The notes beneath the pieces were generated by a model. That model did no database searches. It was not told the origin of the DNA and worked only from the letters and a program-made list of their open reading frames with translations. This document shows positions 28,341 through 41,629 of a stretch of DNA of 64,000 nucleotides, one piece after another. Source of the DNA: Glandiceps talaboti (taxonomy: Eukaryota; Hemichordata; Enteropneusta; Spengelidae); contig NC_135562.1 in NCBI RefSeq assembly GCF_964340395.1, forward strand, positions 6,293,634 through 6,357,633, read 5' to 3'. The position numbers and the translations under genes were made by a program. Within the stretch, counting starts at the first letter, position 1. Each line of letters begins with the position of its first letter.

Positions 28341-31300
28341 AGCAAAAGTGACGATATTTGCTGCCCAATTGTACCAATTGTGCAGTCTATCTGCTAGACC
28401 ACGGATGTTCTTCCGATAACATCGCTATCGACAATGGAACAAAAATAACAGTGATAGCCAACTACAATAATAGTCCGAACGAGATTACTTTCCACAGGAT
28501 GTGGATTTCACATGCATAAGGAGATGTCTCTAATTAGCTCTAACCAATACAGGGAGGTACTTAGCCAGACACCTTCCATCTTGTTTTGGGAGAAAGACAA
28601 TTATCACCTTGATTGTTACTGATTTGAAGGAGAGAACTCCAAAGGTGAAAAAAAATGAAAATAAGACTGTGTAGGAGGCAATTTAGCGGCACAAAATATC
28701 AAACCATAGACATAATTTAAAGTCTTGCAATGCTTGAATATGGTAACAAAATATACCAGAATTAAAACAATTATGCTATGCATTACATATTATCTGGAAG
28801 ACAGTGTATTTTGTTCTGGCAAAGCTGATAGATATTTTGCGGATGTGCACTTGGTAAATGACTTCTCCTGAAGTTTAATTTGGTTTTAAAAAATCCTGAA
28901 TAAAGAGCAAAGCATTTCAAAGACTTTCAGAATTTTGACTGTTCAGCCCACTCCCATGGTCGTAAACTTTTGCTCAATTCTTTTTAGTGCACATTGGATA
29001 TGCACGAGCTTAATTTAATGCGTGTATGCATCATCAGAGCCAAGTAAACAAATGTATAAGGTATTATATAATTTGAAATAGACTCAAATATATACTGTTA
29101 CATGTACTGTTCAGAAAATATAAAGAAATATCCTTAATTTTGAAACAAATGCGAAGCCCGCATGAGGACATATTGCCCATCACCAAAAAAATAAATGGGT
29201 AGGTTGAACAGCTTTTTCATTTTTCCTGGCCTTATGTCGTATCTTTCAAAGTAGTTGCCGAAAAGATATCACATTCAAAGTAAAATACAACAAATTTTAT
29301 AGTGCTTTCTCAAATAAGTAACACAACAACAAAAATCATTTTCCTTACCCTACTCCCAACATTTTATGGCCCTCCTTTATGTCGGAACCCAAGGTGAGCT
29401 CAGTGAATTCTCCTTGTCATTATCATTATAATGGAAATAATTGAAGTTTGGATTTTGATGTCGAATGTACAACTCTGTTTACAAATTCAGGGCCATTCTT
29501 TCCATGATAGCAAAGTGTCGCATCAAAATGAATTTAACGCTAGTGTCAGTGCAATGAGATAATTATATCAAACAACATTTTAACCAAAGACAACGTCGAA
29601 CACAATTATTGAAAGTGGATCTTCAAAGAGTGGATCTTAAACTGCGTACCTAATTAACTTTAATAGTTTTTCAGGGCCACCAAATATTCCAAAAACAGCT
29701 CTGCCTTTTTTATCAGTAAATGTTCTAAAATAAGGAACAAGATGTAAGTGAGGTCGAGTGCATCTTCGGAGTCACTGTATGCAGCAGGCGACCTCACGTT
29801 GAACGACTTTTTCCGTCTTTTTTTTTTTTTTTGAGTCTCACTCGCTGACATTATAATTGCGACTTGCTATCTTCAAATGAAGGAGACATTCAAGATAAGA
29901 CTACTGTTACTCGCAGAAAATGCACAGTGCATGTGCGCACTTCTTTTGTACTTTCCCGCACAAAGAATTTTTAATTTGCTATGCAGCAAAAAAGTTACAA
30001 TTTTTAACTCGACACATTTTTATTCAAAGTTAAGCCAGCGTACAATAGAGATATAAGATACATGTTAACGAGGAGTGTACAGTAACTTTTGACTGTAGTG
30101 ACCCATCAATTTAAATCGGGCATGCTAGGAATCGTCACGTAAATAACGATTTTAATAACATCGCTATGTATTTAAAAAGTTGCTAAATATTTCTTGCTTT
30201 TTCCCCAAAATCTCAGGGGGACGCTGCCCCCCAGGCTACGGTACTGATGTTTATGTATCATGTAACCTAAAAATATTCAAATTGCAACAAAGTTATATAC
30301 AAGTTGTATAAAAAATACCTACATTGTCTCCCCATGAAAAAGGTATCCATGGTAACATTTCTACACGGTTCAGTGAGGGGGTTTATTTATATTTGTGTAC
30401 CCCAAATCAACATTGTCTAGCTTCTAGGGTTCGTACGTGCAGTGATTGCTGCTGTACCAAAATGCCTCTAAGCAGAGCTAGCTATTCTAGCTAGAGGTGC
30501 TGGAAGGTACAGTGGGTGGACAGATACTTGTGGTATGGTAGCATATTAATGAGTTCTATTTGATGAGTAGTTTTTTTTTTTTTAATTATATTTACATCTC
30601 TCTGAACGTCTAAAAGACACTTTTTTTCAGAAATAATATTTGAAAAGATTAACATAAAAAGGAGATGTCCGTTCAAACCAAGTCACCCTACACCAAACAC
30701 TAAAACAGTAAGTTCATCATGTTGCTCTAGTAGTAGTACGGCCGCTCACGGATCGTTTCATTCATTGTGTATCACTTGTTTACAGACATAGTGAAATTTG
30801 TGAATGAAAAGTATATATAGGGAAAGTACTGTCCTCTATTGAATATGGAGTTTCTGTCGTGTAGAAAATATCGTTTTCTCATATTTTGCATTGCTTAGAA
30901 ACGTGTCCCCCCCGCTTCGCGTTGGTGTTTTTTTTACTTACAAGTCGCTTACAGTGGTAATCTTGCATGCAGGGGTCAGTTCTGTGGCCGTGGAAAGTAC
31001 GAGTGCGTGCATGCACAGATTTCTTGGTGCACGACACCATTGCCGAGTTAGCATCTTACCCTTCCTTGAGAAAAGTATAAACGCCAGACTCTCAAACTTG
31101 CGGCCAGACTTTTAATAAAACTGAAGGTGTCTTGGCCAATAAATGACAGCTTGATTTTAGAGGGACGAAAATAACTCTTTCGTTTTGGTTTTGGAAAAGA
31201 GCAGAACACGTATTTTAATTGATGAAAATGAAGTATATCTATGTGTTATTATGGTGAGAATGTTTATATTTTCTGCTCTATTGTACACTAACTTTTGACG

Positions 31301-31400
31301 ATCGTTTTAGTCATATCACAGACAAGACTCTATTCTTGTCTGTGGTCATATACATCCGAAGTGCTTACTTTTGTCCACCGCTATCGACAACAGACGAACA
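28340..31400. other. Gene-free interval between arrestins A and B
   Basis: No exon is recognised. It includes part of the TATCGGAAGAACATCCG repeat family (28382-28430), short T runs at 29818 and 30570, and a short hairpin (CACAGACAAGA ... TCTTGTCTGTG, about 31315-31345) upstream of B. Open frames here have no recognisable domain. Confidence 0.55.
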
Positions 31401-31434
31401 TGCGCATAACTTTGCGCAGTGGATTTGTCAGCGT

Positions 31435-31521
31435 CTGCTTTCTATCCGAACAGCTCAGCCACTTTCTGTAGTCTTTGTGAGTAGTTTATAGGCATCCACC
31501 GGTATAACAAGACTTGATAAG
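31435..31521 (+). promoter_or_regulatory. 5' noncoding exon region of arrestin B
   Basis: CTGTAGTCTTTGTGAGTAGT and TTATAGGCA are shared with C (41760 on) and end at the donor AAG|GTTAGTATC (31521/31522). The acceptor is CATTCCAG at 33302. The region downstream (31560-31800) is also shared with C, so the duplication included the promoter side. Confidence 0.5.
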
Positions 31522-31816
31522 GTTAGTATCAACGTGTAAAGATATGGTACTAGGAATTGTTGATCGTAAAATCGTGTGCTGTGTGCTGATAGTAATATAA
31601 ATATTTATAAATCGTTTTGCAAACAAATCAACCTGTTTTCTACGACGTACGTCGTTTGGACTGCATTGCGCGCGCCCGCGAAAATGCGATCTGATATTTT
31701 AACAAGATACATGTATATAAAATCGATTATGAACCCCGGATTACCATATAATGCAAGTTTTGGCATAAATCTACTACTGTTTTATACACTAACGTGGGCC
31801 CGTGGGCGTGGATGTA

Positions 31817-32265
31817 CAACGGAAATCATAAACCCTGAAACAAAACGTCGTCTGTCGGGCTCAACAAAAATCTACATTCTACATTCTATCGGCTGGCTAG
31901 ACAAAAATCTTACCAATAGCGTTTCGTCAATTTGTCTGGCGTGACAAAAATCTTTACCGATATTATAATGTTACACTTTCTTTGTGTGAGCTACCAATGT
32001 AGTACCATTATCTTAGTCCCTGCCTGGCGGGCATTCTTTGATATTTTTGAGACAGTCAATTGACTAAAATGTATCAATTGTAGTTCAGTTCTTGTTGCAT
32101 GTGTTGTGCCAGACGATAACATGTGGAAATATTAATTAGATTTTTGTTGAGCCATTTACAACATCAAAGAGATATTTTGTCTGGCCAGACAAAAACTGTG
32201 GCAATGTTCGTGAGATTTTTGTCGAACCAGGCGATGTTTTGTTTCAGGGTTTGTGATTTCCGTTG
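31817..32265. mobile_element. MITE present in arrestin B only
   Basis: 449 bp with inverted ends CAACGGAAATCATAAACCCT and (inverted) CAACGGAAATCACAAACCCT, arms about 60 bp, and an internal TTTGTCTGGC / GCCAGACAAA pairing. Arrestin C has no such element between the equivalent flanks (about 42300-42325), so insertion followed the B/C duplication or was lost from C. The target duplication is not clear. Confidence 0.85.
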
Positions 32266-32344
32266 AGAGCTTATGTCAGGTAGCATGCAAATGTATCGCC
32301 TAATCACGCGCTCGAGTGATGTGGTACTTACTTCCACCTGTTGA

Positions 32345-32515
32345 AACGTACATGTTATTTGCGAAATACCATATCTTGCTGCAACTTGCAAGAGGTAATT
32401 TTTACGGTAATAACGGAGAGCCGGAGGCGAGCCATTATACCGGAAAAATTACCTCGAGCAGCAAGATGTGGAACAGTATTTGGCAAATAACATACTTATA
32501 CGTCACCTGCGACTA
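32345..32515. mobile_element. Foldback element in arrestin B intron 0
   Basis: ATGTTATTTGCGAAATACC and CTTGCTGCAACTTGCAAGAGG at the left mirror GGCAAATAACAT and CTCGAGCAGCAAG at the right, with a GC-rich centre (GAGAGCCGGAGGCGAGCC). It is absent from C at the same place. Confidence 0.8.
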
Positions 32516-33444
32516 CGAAATTCAATTTTTGAATGTCTAAATACGCTGGTTCATTTTAAAACAAAATCGCTTCCGCGTAATACTGTTTAGAACAATTCTC
32601 TGCATCTGACATGTCTGATGACTGCATTGCGGTTGTTTACATCTCAGCCTTAACTTTATTGTTACAATGTATACAACGATGGTATTTCGTACGGTTGACA
32701 ATAAATTTGGCATTTGGAATGTTGGTTATACTTATAGCAGTATTTCTAGTCTGCTCGGTTTGTTTACAATACAGGGGGGCGGCCAGTGATCACGTATCTA
32801 CAAGAAGCAAAAATACGATTGTTGGTGAAAAATACACCTGTGTATCTGCAGGGCTCTCGACCAATCAGAATGCGAGATTGGTGACAGGTGACGTATAATA
32901 TTTGACTATTTGACTAAATTATAATTTAAGTTCTTGCAAGATTGCAGTGGTAAAAGTGACAGTATTGTTTCAGGTGTGTCATCTCAAAAAAAAAATGTGT
33001 ACAGATAGTGTTAGCAAAGTAGGTCATGGAAGAAAAGGATATATCTTTATATGGCATCACTGATTGGATAACACTTGATAATGAGAGAACAAGGACTTGA
33101 ATCATGTTCCTTTAATTGTGAATGCTCAAAACACTTTCAGAAACTGACCTGGAAAGTTGTTTGCTTGAGAACTGTGCAATTGTTTTAATTCTAAAGTTGA
33201 CTGTTTCTTTATCCTCAGTTAAATTTGTGTATGAGATTTTTCAACAGTAACTTGGAAATAGATGGAACTTATGTATATATGTATGACTGCATATCATTCC
33301 AGATTGGAACGTCTCAATATACAGTGATAGAGAAACTGGGTATACATACATGTATAGCTGAAGACTGGTTGGACAGAGCTCTCTCTCTCTCTCTCTCTTT
33401 GTTTTACTGGATTTATGTTAATTTAGCGGCTCCTTTACTAAAAA

Positions 33445-36400
33445 ATGGGGAAGTTGAAAGCTTACAATATTCTGTTTGAAGGCAACAAGGAAGTGTACAA
33501 TGCTGGGGAAGCTGTCAATGGATGTGTTGTCATTGAACTCTCTGAACCTTTACAATGTAGAGGTAAGGGGTATTGCAGTTGAGCTATATCTGCCAATGTA
33601 TTAATGGAGATAAGGGATATCGAAGCCTGAGTATGAATATCAAATTTTTTACTACATTGCGTGTTCTCATTGTTTTTTTCCTCCAGAGGAAAGGGTTTTG
33701 TCACTTCTCATCTCAAGACACATAGTGACCATGGTGACAAGGTCACCAAATACAGTATATGTTTACTGGACTAGTACTGTGTATTCATAAGATATTGTAG
33801 CATCTTGCACAATCTCAGCACTAATCATTGTAACCTTTGTTGACCAGTAGAAAGGCCCATGTCAGTTTATTTATTTATTTATTTATTACACCTTTGCAAC
33901 GGTACATAAAAAGCTATTAAATAGGATAAAATATACAGGCACAGAACAAATACACATGACAATGCAATCAACAAGAAACAAGAATGGTACTCCCCTGTCA
34001 AATTACAAGCTTACTTAATATGCTAATAACTCTTAGTGACTCAAACTGGAATTTCTTCTATCCCATAACGAAGTTATGAATATTTTTGTCAACTTTGTGA
34101 CCATTTCCCCAAGGTCATGCTTGATCTCCCATAAAACCTTACTAAAAAGAATATTGAATTTAAAGTTCAGACCCCCAGAATGAAATTTACTGCATACATT
34201 ATCATCGGCAAAGTTAAAATGATGATGTAAAAAAGAAAACAAACCTATTAAAATGCTGGTCCTGAACAGTCCTATGTAATCCTTATTTCTCTACTGATGT
34301 GAGAATGAGGTATGCAAACATTGGGCTTTAAGATTATTAAGTTAATTCTTGTTGGATCTTCCTCAGGGATCTTCCTAGATCAGACAGAGCTGTAAATATC
34401 TAAAGTTAATAAAGACTATTCTAAACCTTGACAAATAGAAATTACTAAGAATTCTATTTAAAGTCATTTGTCCCACTCAGTACAATTACAATTGTTGCTA
34501 TGTACACTGACTTGGTAGCTATGTACACTGTGACTTATATTCAGTGTATAATATTATAATGGTCAACAAGAAGCCGTGCTTGCATTTATTACATTACATT
34601 ACATTTTTAGCACAACTGAACTGAGGTTCAGCATGATATATATATAGTGTGTGTGTGTATGTCTGTGTCTGTGTCTGTGTCTGTGTTAGCAGTAAAAACT
34701 TAAATGCAAACCACTGGATCGATTGTTGTCAAATTTGGTAGGGACATTGGCAGTATTCTTATTATTTTGTAGGTTATCATTACTGTGTTCATCTGTTCTA
34801 TGTTTAATTTATTTTTTTGGCTATATAGATTATCTATCTAGTATGTAGTTTACTGTCAATTGAATATGCTAGACAGTACACTGTACAAACAATAAACCAT
34901 GATCTGGGGATGGTATGGGGGAGGAGGGGTACTCCAATAGCAAGGTATACATGAATATGCCTCCAAATAGTCACATTTAATGCCATAAATATGGGTCAAC
35001 TTTCATATATTTGAAGAAAAAAAGTATATGTAATAGTCACGATTTTATGACATTAATGATTTTTTCTCATTATTTTAGGAGTACGTGTTAGATTTATTGG
35101 TGAAGGTCAAGTCTGTTGGACTGAATCTGAAGGTACTCGTGACGATTCAAGAAATGTAACCTACAGTTCAAGTACTGTATATTTTAATGAATATGTTACC
35201 TTATGGGGGAAAGGTAAGAACTTTAGCAGAAAACTTAAAGCAGAAACATACCTAGGACATACAACGTGTGTGTGTGTGTGTGTGCATACATGTATGTGTG
35301 CATTCATGCATATTTGTATTTATGTGTGTGTGCATGTATGTATGTATATATGTATGCATTTTTTGTGCGTGCGTGCGTGTGTGTGTGTGTGTGTGCGTGC
35401 ATGCATGTATGCATATGTATGTATGCAAGTATAATGTATGTATGTATGTATGTATGTATGTATGTACATATGTATGTATGTATCATATGTATATATGCAT
35501 GTATGTCAATCTGATTAAAATCTGATGTAGATGTCGGCTAATCTTGCGTTGCTATCTTACCGTCGTTTTTTAGCTTGAATTGACCTTCGTAACTACATGT
35601 TTACGTTTTTAGCCTGATCGCCTAGAGGAGGCAATTATCAGTATGTATGTATGTATGTATGTGTGCATGTATGCATGTATGTATGTATGTATGTATGTAT
35701 GTATGTATACATGAATGTATGTATGTATGTATGTATGAATATGTATGTATGTATGTATGTATGATGTATGTATGTATGTATGTATGTATGCATGCATGCA
35801 TGTATGTATATATTTATGTATGTATGTATGTATGTATGTGTGTATGTGTGTATGTATGTATGTATGTATGTATGTGTATGTATGTATGTGTATGTATGTA
35901 TGTATGTATGTATGTGTGTGTGTATGTATGTATGTGTGTATGTGTGTATGTATGTATGTATGTATGTATGTGTATGTATGTATGTGTATGTATGTATGTA
36001 TGTATGTATGTATGTATGTGTGTGTGTATGTATGTATGTGTGTATGTGTGTATGTATGTATGTATGTATGTGTATGTATGTATGTATGTATGTATGTATG
36101 TGTGTATGTATGTGTGTATGTATGTATGTATGTGTGTATGTATGTATGTGTGTATGTGTGTATGTATGTATGTATGTATGTATGTATGTATGTATGTGTA
36201 TGTATGTATGTATGTATGTATGTATGTATGTATGTGTGTATGTGTGTATGTATGGATGTATGTATGTATGTATGTGTATGTATGTATGTGTATGTATGTA
36301 TGTATGTATGTATGTATGTGTGTGTGTGTGTGCATATACATAATTATTCTATGTATCTATCATACATAGTTCTGTCTATCTGTATCTATAGCTATAAACT

Positions 36401-39348
36401 ATATACATGTATCATGTATATATATACTTTTTCTCCTTTTTTTAATCAGAGGTAGGTAAAAAAAGTGGAGAGAACCCAACTCTTCCTGCCACAGTTCATC
36501 AATTTCCATTCCGCTTTCAACTACCTCCAACTGGTCTTCCCAGTTCATTTGAAGGAATAGAATATGGAAGTGTTCGTTACACCATCAAATCTAACATAGA
36601 CACTGGACCCTGGAAATTTGACCTTAAGTCGAAAAGAGCTTTCACAGTGTCAGGATTTCCTTTGGATCTGAACAGGATTCCAGATGCAACGGTATGAAAC
36701 TGATCGATATCTATCAGTTTGTATGTTATCAATTTGTCATGCACAGATGATGATGGATCATTGTTGATAATTAGAGTTAATATTCCCCAATATTTTTCTT
36801 TGTTCAAGCAAGGGACCTATTAAGGGACCTGAGTCAATCTGATTAAAATCCGATGTAGATGTCGGCTAATCGTTCATTGCTATTTTACCTTCGTTATTTT
36901 GCCTGAATTGACCTTCTTGGTACATGTTTACATTTTTTAGCCTGATCGCCTCCTCTACATCTGAACTGGCGCACGTGTACAGGTAAGATTAGGTAGTAGG
37001 TAAGATCCTCCTCCATAGTGGGAAAAGTCCTTGACCTAGGGAGACTTTCACATGAAAAGGAATCGTAATCCACCAGGTACAGTAATATGGCAGAATCCCA
37101 TTTCACTTCAGTGCAAGTGTGACATGCTTGGTGTATTTACATGAGTTCTTGCAAATTATTCTTTTTGGCTGTACTTTATATAGATTTATGAACTAAAACC
37201 TTAATATCTTGACTTCATAATTTTCAGATTGCACAACAAGATGAGAACCAGAAAACCGTATGTTGTCTATGCTGTGCATCTGGACCAATTATAATGACGG
37301 CTACTATTGATAGAAAAGGTTATGTTCCAGGGGATACTATAATGACTGGTATTGATGTCAGCAATAACAGTTCTAGAAGTATTCATAATACGACAGCAAC
37401 TCTTGTACAGGTAGTGTAATCTTAATACTCTCCAGGTACAGTAATGTAACTAAACAATACAATCCTGGTACAGTAATGTAACTATACAATACTATCCTGG
37501 TACAGTAATGATTTGACAGCATCTCTTGTACAGGTACAGTAATATGTGTGCAAGTGTGGCATTGCTTGGTGTATTCTTGCAAATTGTTCTTTCTGACATA
37601 CTTTCACAAGTGTAGATTTTAGACAATTGTTTCACATTTGTAGGAAACACATTCAAAATTATGCTAACAAAATCATCAACAATGGTGTATGGGCAGGTGA
37701 CGTTCATTGGCCCTAAACCGTACTAAACGTAAATACAGGTAGCGTGTGCAGGAATAAATGCAGGGATATAAAAATAGTAAATTATCATTTTCATGTTAAA
37801 ATTATACTTGCGTGATGAGTGAAACACTTTTAGTGCATATTGCGGAATTCTGACAAATTTGAAAAGAAATTGACAATGTTATATGTCACTTGAGGTGAAT
37901 TTAGCCTACTATATAATAGAATTGCCCAAATGGCTCAATATTGCCTGCCTGTGTTACCTGATATTTGTCTATCTGACCGAGTTCTACAGCCAAAGTAAAG
38001 ACCAGAAATGCAATCCAAGGGTTTCACATTAGTGTTAATCTTATCAGTGGAGCCATAATGATTACACAGTACAAAAAATGTAATTAGTATCATGGGTCTC
38101 CATCACTGAAAATGTTAAAAGCAGGAAGAAGTTAGACACCCCAACCCACCCACCCCCATTCACTGATTCATGCTATTCTCACACTAAATTATTCATAAAA
38201 GCTTCTTTTCATGTTATAGCTCTGTACTTTTACAGCGTTTAGAGAGGGTCGTGGTCGGATGCATACTCGCACAACTATCGTCGATGTTTCCAAGATAAAG
38301 GGTGCGGGTTGTGGTGCCAATGATACAATCAGTTGGCGACAGCAACCACTATCTGTACCGGCCATACCAGCCAGTGGGCTAGAGGGCTTTGACTACATCA
38401 ACATTGAATATTACGTGAAAGTGAGTATTTATGCTGTGGGTTAGAGGGCCTTCACTACATCAACATTGAATATGATATGAAAGTGAGTATTTATGCATTG
38501 GGTTAGAGGGCCTAGATTTCATCAGCATCAAATGTTATGTGAAAGTTGACACAGTATACCAGAGGGCTTTGAGTTTAGTACTTTTGCAACTTTTGTACAG
38601 TTTGTTGAATTTTTGTTTCTTATTACCTACAATTTGTTTCTTTTTAGCTATTTATTGCCTACAATTTGTTTGATTATAGCTACTTGTTGCCAACAATTTG
38701 TTCAATTTTAGCTACTTACTGGCTACAATGTTTAATTTAGCTACTTATTGCTTACAATTTGTTCCACTTAGTTACTTGTAATTGTAATTTGGTAAATTTT
38801 CAGTTTGAAGCCGATATTTCTATAACTCCAGTAGATTTGGAGGTGAATCTGCCAGTTATAATTGGTACCATACCTTTACAGCAAGTCTATGCTCGGAATT
38901 ACAACATGGCACCAACTCAGTATAGTGGCGTACCACCCTCCATACCTGAAGCATTGCCACCTCCTCCTCAAGCAGATCAAGGCGCGGCATCTGCACCATT
39001 CTTACGTGAGTAACATTTTGTACATTTTTAGGGTTTTTCAGTTTATTGAGTTACAAACAAGGACTTACTATATTGTTTCACATTACTTCTCCAGTAGAAA
39101 TGCATAGTAAATTTGATATTGAAAACCCCAAAATAAATATCAATTTTTCATCCATATTGCCGATATTATTACAAATATTAATTTCTGTCGTCATAATTAT
39201 CATTTCAGCACCACCGCCATTATATGAAACAATTTACTCTGGTCAGCAATCAATCAAAGATGATGAAGATAATAAACATACATTTGGACAGACGGATTTT
39301 GCACCAAAGTATGCCTATTACAGCTGGAATTCAAACCCAACACAATAG
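33445..39348 (+). CDS. Alpha-arrestin, ARRDC3-like, copy B (complete, 7 coding exons)
   Basis: Same adaptor family and exon structure as copies A and C. Coding exons: 33445-33562, 35079-35213, 36450-36691, 37228-37410, 38220-38420, 38804-39005, 39209-39348, joining to 406 aa. Seen: MGKLKAYNILFEGNKEVYNA start, GEGQVCWTESEG, SFEGIEYGSVRYTIKS, KTVCCLCCASGPI, LPVIIGTIPLQQVY, proline-rich APTQYSGVPPS, and PPxY as PPLY at residues 363-366. It is closest to C overall, but the end of exon 4 and the start of intron 4 match A, with a C-like exon-4 end left behind in the intron; conversion is the likely cause. A (CT)n tract lies in the 5' UTR (about 33378-33400). Intron 2 carries 700 bp of ATGT repeat. 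Confidence 0.94.
33866..34205 (-). mobile_element. Probable LINE 3' fragment present in arrestin B only
   Basis: On the minus strand the segment ends in an (AATA)n tail (plus strand TTTATTTATTTATTTATTTA). It splits CAGTT|AAAATGATGATG, which is continuous in arrestin C (43736). AGTT occurs at both edges. No reverse transcriptase motif can be read. Confidence 0.6.
35266..35500. repeat. TG/ATGT microsatellite in arrestin B intron 2
   Basis: Mixed TG, TGCA and TATG runs. The same microsatellite in C is at 44892-45003. Confidence 0.95.
35508..35640 (+). mobile_element. Dispersed repeat copy (GAGGAGGCGATCAGG family)
   Basis: CAATCTGATTAAAATCTGAT at the left edge and GCCTGATCGCCTAGAGGAGG at the right edge match 28205-28340 inverted and 36833-36960 direct. 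It is embedded between two ATGT tracts. Confidence 0.8.
35641..36335. repeat. Long ATGT microsatellite in arrestin B intron 2
   Basis: About 700 bp of (TATG)n with regular TGTG interruptions; some 100-120-bp blocks recur, indicating internal duplication. Long open frames on both strands are artefacts. Confidence 0.97.
36833..36960 (+). mobile_element. Dispersed repeat copy (GAGGAGGCGATCAGG family), intron 3 of B
   Basis: CAATCTGATTAAAATCCGAT through AGCCTGATCGCCTCCTC. It is absent from the corresponding intron of C, so it inserted, or was deleted, after the duplication. Confidence 0.8.
37411..37545 (+). repeat. Arrestin B intron-4 start: A-like repeats plus a C-like exon-4 remnant
   Basis: After the authentic donor (37411) come three 32-bp units identical in type to those of A, then GACAGCATCTCTTGTACAG|GTACAGTAATATG, which is the exon-4 end and donor as found in C (46667-46700). 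Using this second donor at 37534 would read GTA GTG TAA and stop. Confidence 0.85.
38372..38565 (+). repeat. 62-bp exon-5 donor repeats, arrestin B
   Basis: Three donor positions with exact 62-bp spacing: 38421 (authentic), 38483 and 38545. The last is degenerate (GTTGAC). Confidence 0.9.
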
Positions 39349-40763
39349 AAATAATGCAGAGTTGAGTAAAAAAAAAAGTAACGAATGCTGTCACAGTGAT
39401 GATATTAGATTTTAAAATATAGCTATCGTTCAGATCAATTACCGTTGTGTTTTTCCGTGTAGAAGTATGTTGATTCCATGTATTCATCTCACCTCTGATG
39501 CCATGTGATATCGGATAAATACAGTAACTATAGTGTAGGGATGAACAACATAGAGCTGCACAAGCTGTAACTGGAATGTTATCTTTTTGCTCAGATAATC
39601 AACACTGTATAGGCCTTTCCAAAATTTGCCATGATGTGTACTCTACTTCCTGTCTGTGTGTACTGTGGGGGTATATACATGGCATAGAGTACTCAGAGCA
39701 CTGCTGCTTTTCTCGATGTCTAAACAGTGCAAAAAACAACCGTGATTTACACTTTTACAGAATACAAGGAACAAAGCTCTTTAGAAATGGTAATATGAGG
39801 TGATGAGACCCCAAAATTGATTGAGGGCGCTGTATTCTCAATTTCCTGTTTGCAGTCTGGAATGGCCTATTCACTGGGGATTGTTAAAATACTAATAATT
39901 GGACACTGTATATGTTACTTAGAGGTCAGTTTTATCCAAAACTAGTGCAGTCATAGCTTGAAATTGTGATTGCTTTTGGGCATTGATTTAAGGTAAGAAA
40001 TTTGATGGAATTTATTGTACCACAGTATGTGTCAGCTACACAAATACATTTACCCACCAGTGATTCAATACTGTTCAGGGAGTACGATATTTTGAGTATT
40101 GTCGTCATATCTAACAAAACAGTTTTGAAAAATTGACTAGTTTCAGCTGTTGCAGCTTTTACATAAATAGGTATGGTGCATTTACTGTATGTTATGCTGT
40201 GTTGGAAATTGAACATAATTTGTCATCATTGTATATAACTTTGATCATTTTGATGGCCAAGCATTACTCAAATATATATGCAAGAGAAATTTATTTCAGG
40301 TTTTATTTGCAATCCCACTTGTGCCACCAATGTTATAGAAAGAGTTGAGTTCATTTTAGTAAAATATACATACTATCAGTATGAAAATTCACTTTATATG
40401 CCATCTCACATTTGCCACTATGATAGCTATAGCTTACTTGATATACATATACATACAAGAGAAATGTATGTACTACTTTGACCATCTCACTGTTGTTACC
40501 ACTATGTTTATAGGACATAGATATAAAGTCAGGAACCCTGCTTTGGTTAGCTGAACATGCGAGTTGGGATATTAAAGGCACATACGTTTGAAATGTGCCA
40601 TCTTATTTGCAATCCCACCAATGTCACCTTGCTAGAACATGATTATAATAATTTGGCACGTACTTCATTTTTTTTTAATTTCCTATCCTCTATTGCCATT
40701 AAGTTAACCCCTAGCCGATAATAAATGTCAGCAACTATTACCAGGTAACAGTGTTAAAGAAAT

Positions 40764-40985
40764 AGAGACCTAAATTAATTACTCAAGACTTAGGTGGGCT
40801 TTATGTTTTGTTTAATGGCCCACATAGATTAAAAGAACAGAGACTTAAATTAATTACTCAAGACTTAGGTGGGCTTTATGTTTTGTTTAATGGCTCACAT
40901 AGATTAAAAGAACAGAGACCTAAATTCACTACTCAAGACTTAGGTGGGCTTTATAATGCTTTGTTTAAGCCCCATAGGAGAAAAA
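40764..40985. repeat. 75-bp tandem repeat, three copies, 3' of arrestin B
   Basis: ATTACTCAAGACTTAGGTGG followed by GCTTTATGTTTTGTTTAATG repeats about 2.7 times. The 25-codon period keeps a frame open, but nothing indicates a protein. It lies in the presumed 3' UTR of B. Confidence 0.9.
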
Positions 40986-41197
40986 AGAGATTAGAATTGA
41001 GGTGTCTGGCAGATCCCCAGCTATGGAAAAGGTTGATCCAGAACAAAAGAATAACATATTTATCCTATCTAATCATTATGACTCCACTGATAAGATAATA
41101 TCATGTGGTCACATGTACGTAAGTTACAAATTTTGGACAAAATTTTCTAGCACAAGTGAACACTAAAGTAGTTCAGTGGGGCTATAGGTGTCACAAA

Positions 41198-41236
<39 letters not shown>

Positions 41237-41434
41237 CAACTTAAAGTCAAAAACTGCCTTGAGATTTAGTGGAGACATTACTTAAGGGTGTGTAGATATA
41301 ACATTGTTCAAATATTCAAGAGTTTGGCCTATCCAATTTCTCATTGTAAAAATAAAAGGATTTTTATAACACAAATATTTGTAAAAATGGTTTGTTCATA
41401 TTGTTATCAAATGTATATTTTGTTATTTACTTGA

Positions 41435-41440
41435 AATAAA
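41435..41440 (+). promoter_or_regulatory. Poly(A) signal of arrestin B
   Basis: AATAAA in the same sequence block as the A and C 3' ends, 2.1 kb after the stop codon. Confidence 0.75.
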
Positions 41441-41629
41441 CAATTTCTAAAATTAACAGTAATTGGTTGTTGTATAGATGGTCCTCTATATATATTAGGG
41501 AATGTCTAAGTCTATAGTGCACATTATCTGTATGGGTGTGTGCGTGTGTGTCTGTCTGTGTGTGTGTTCATGTGTTCATATGCCTAGCCTTTGCTGTTAT
41601 TACTTTGTATGACTTTCTATTCGCCTGTC

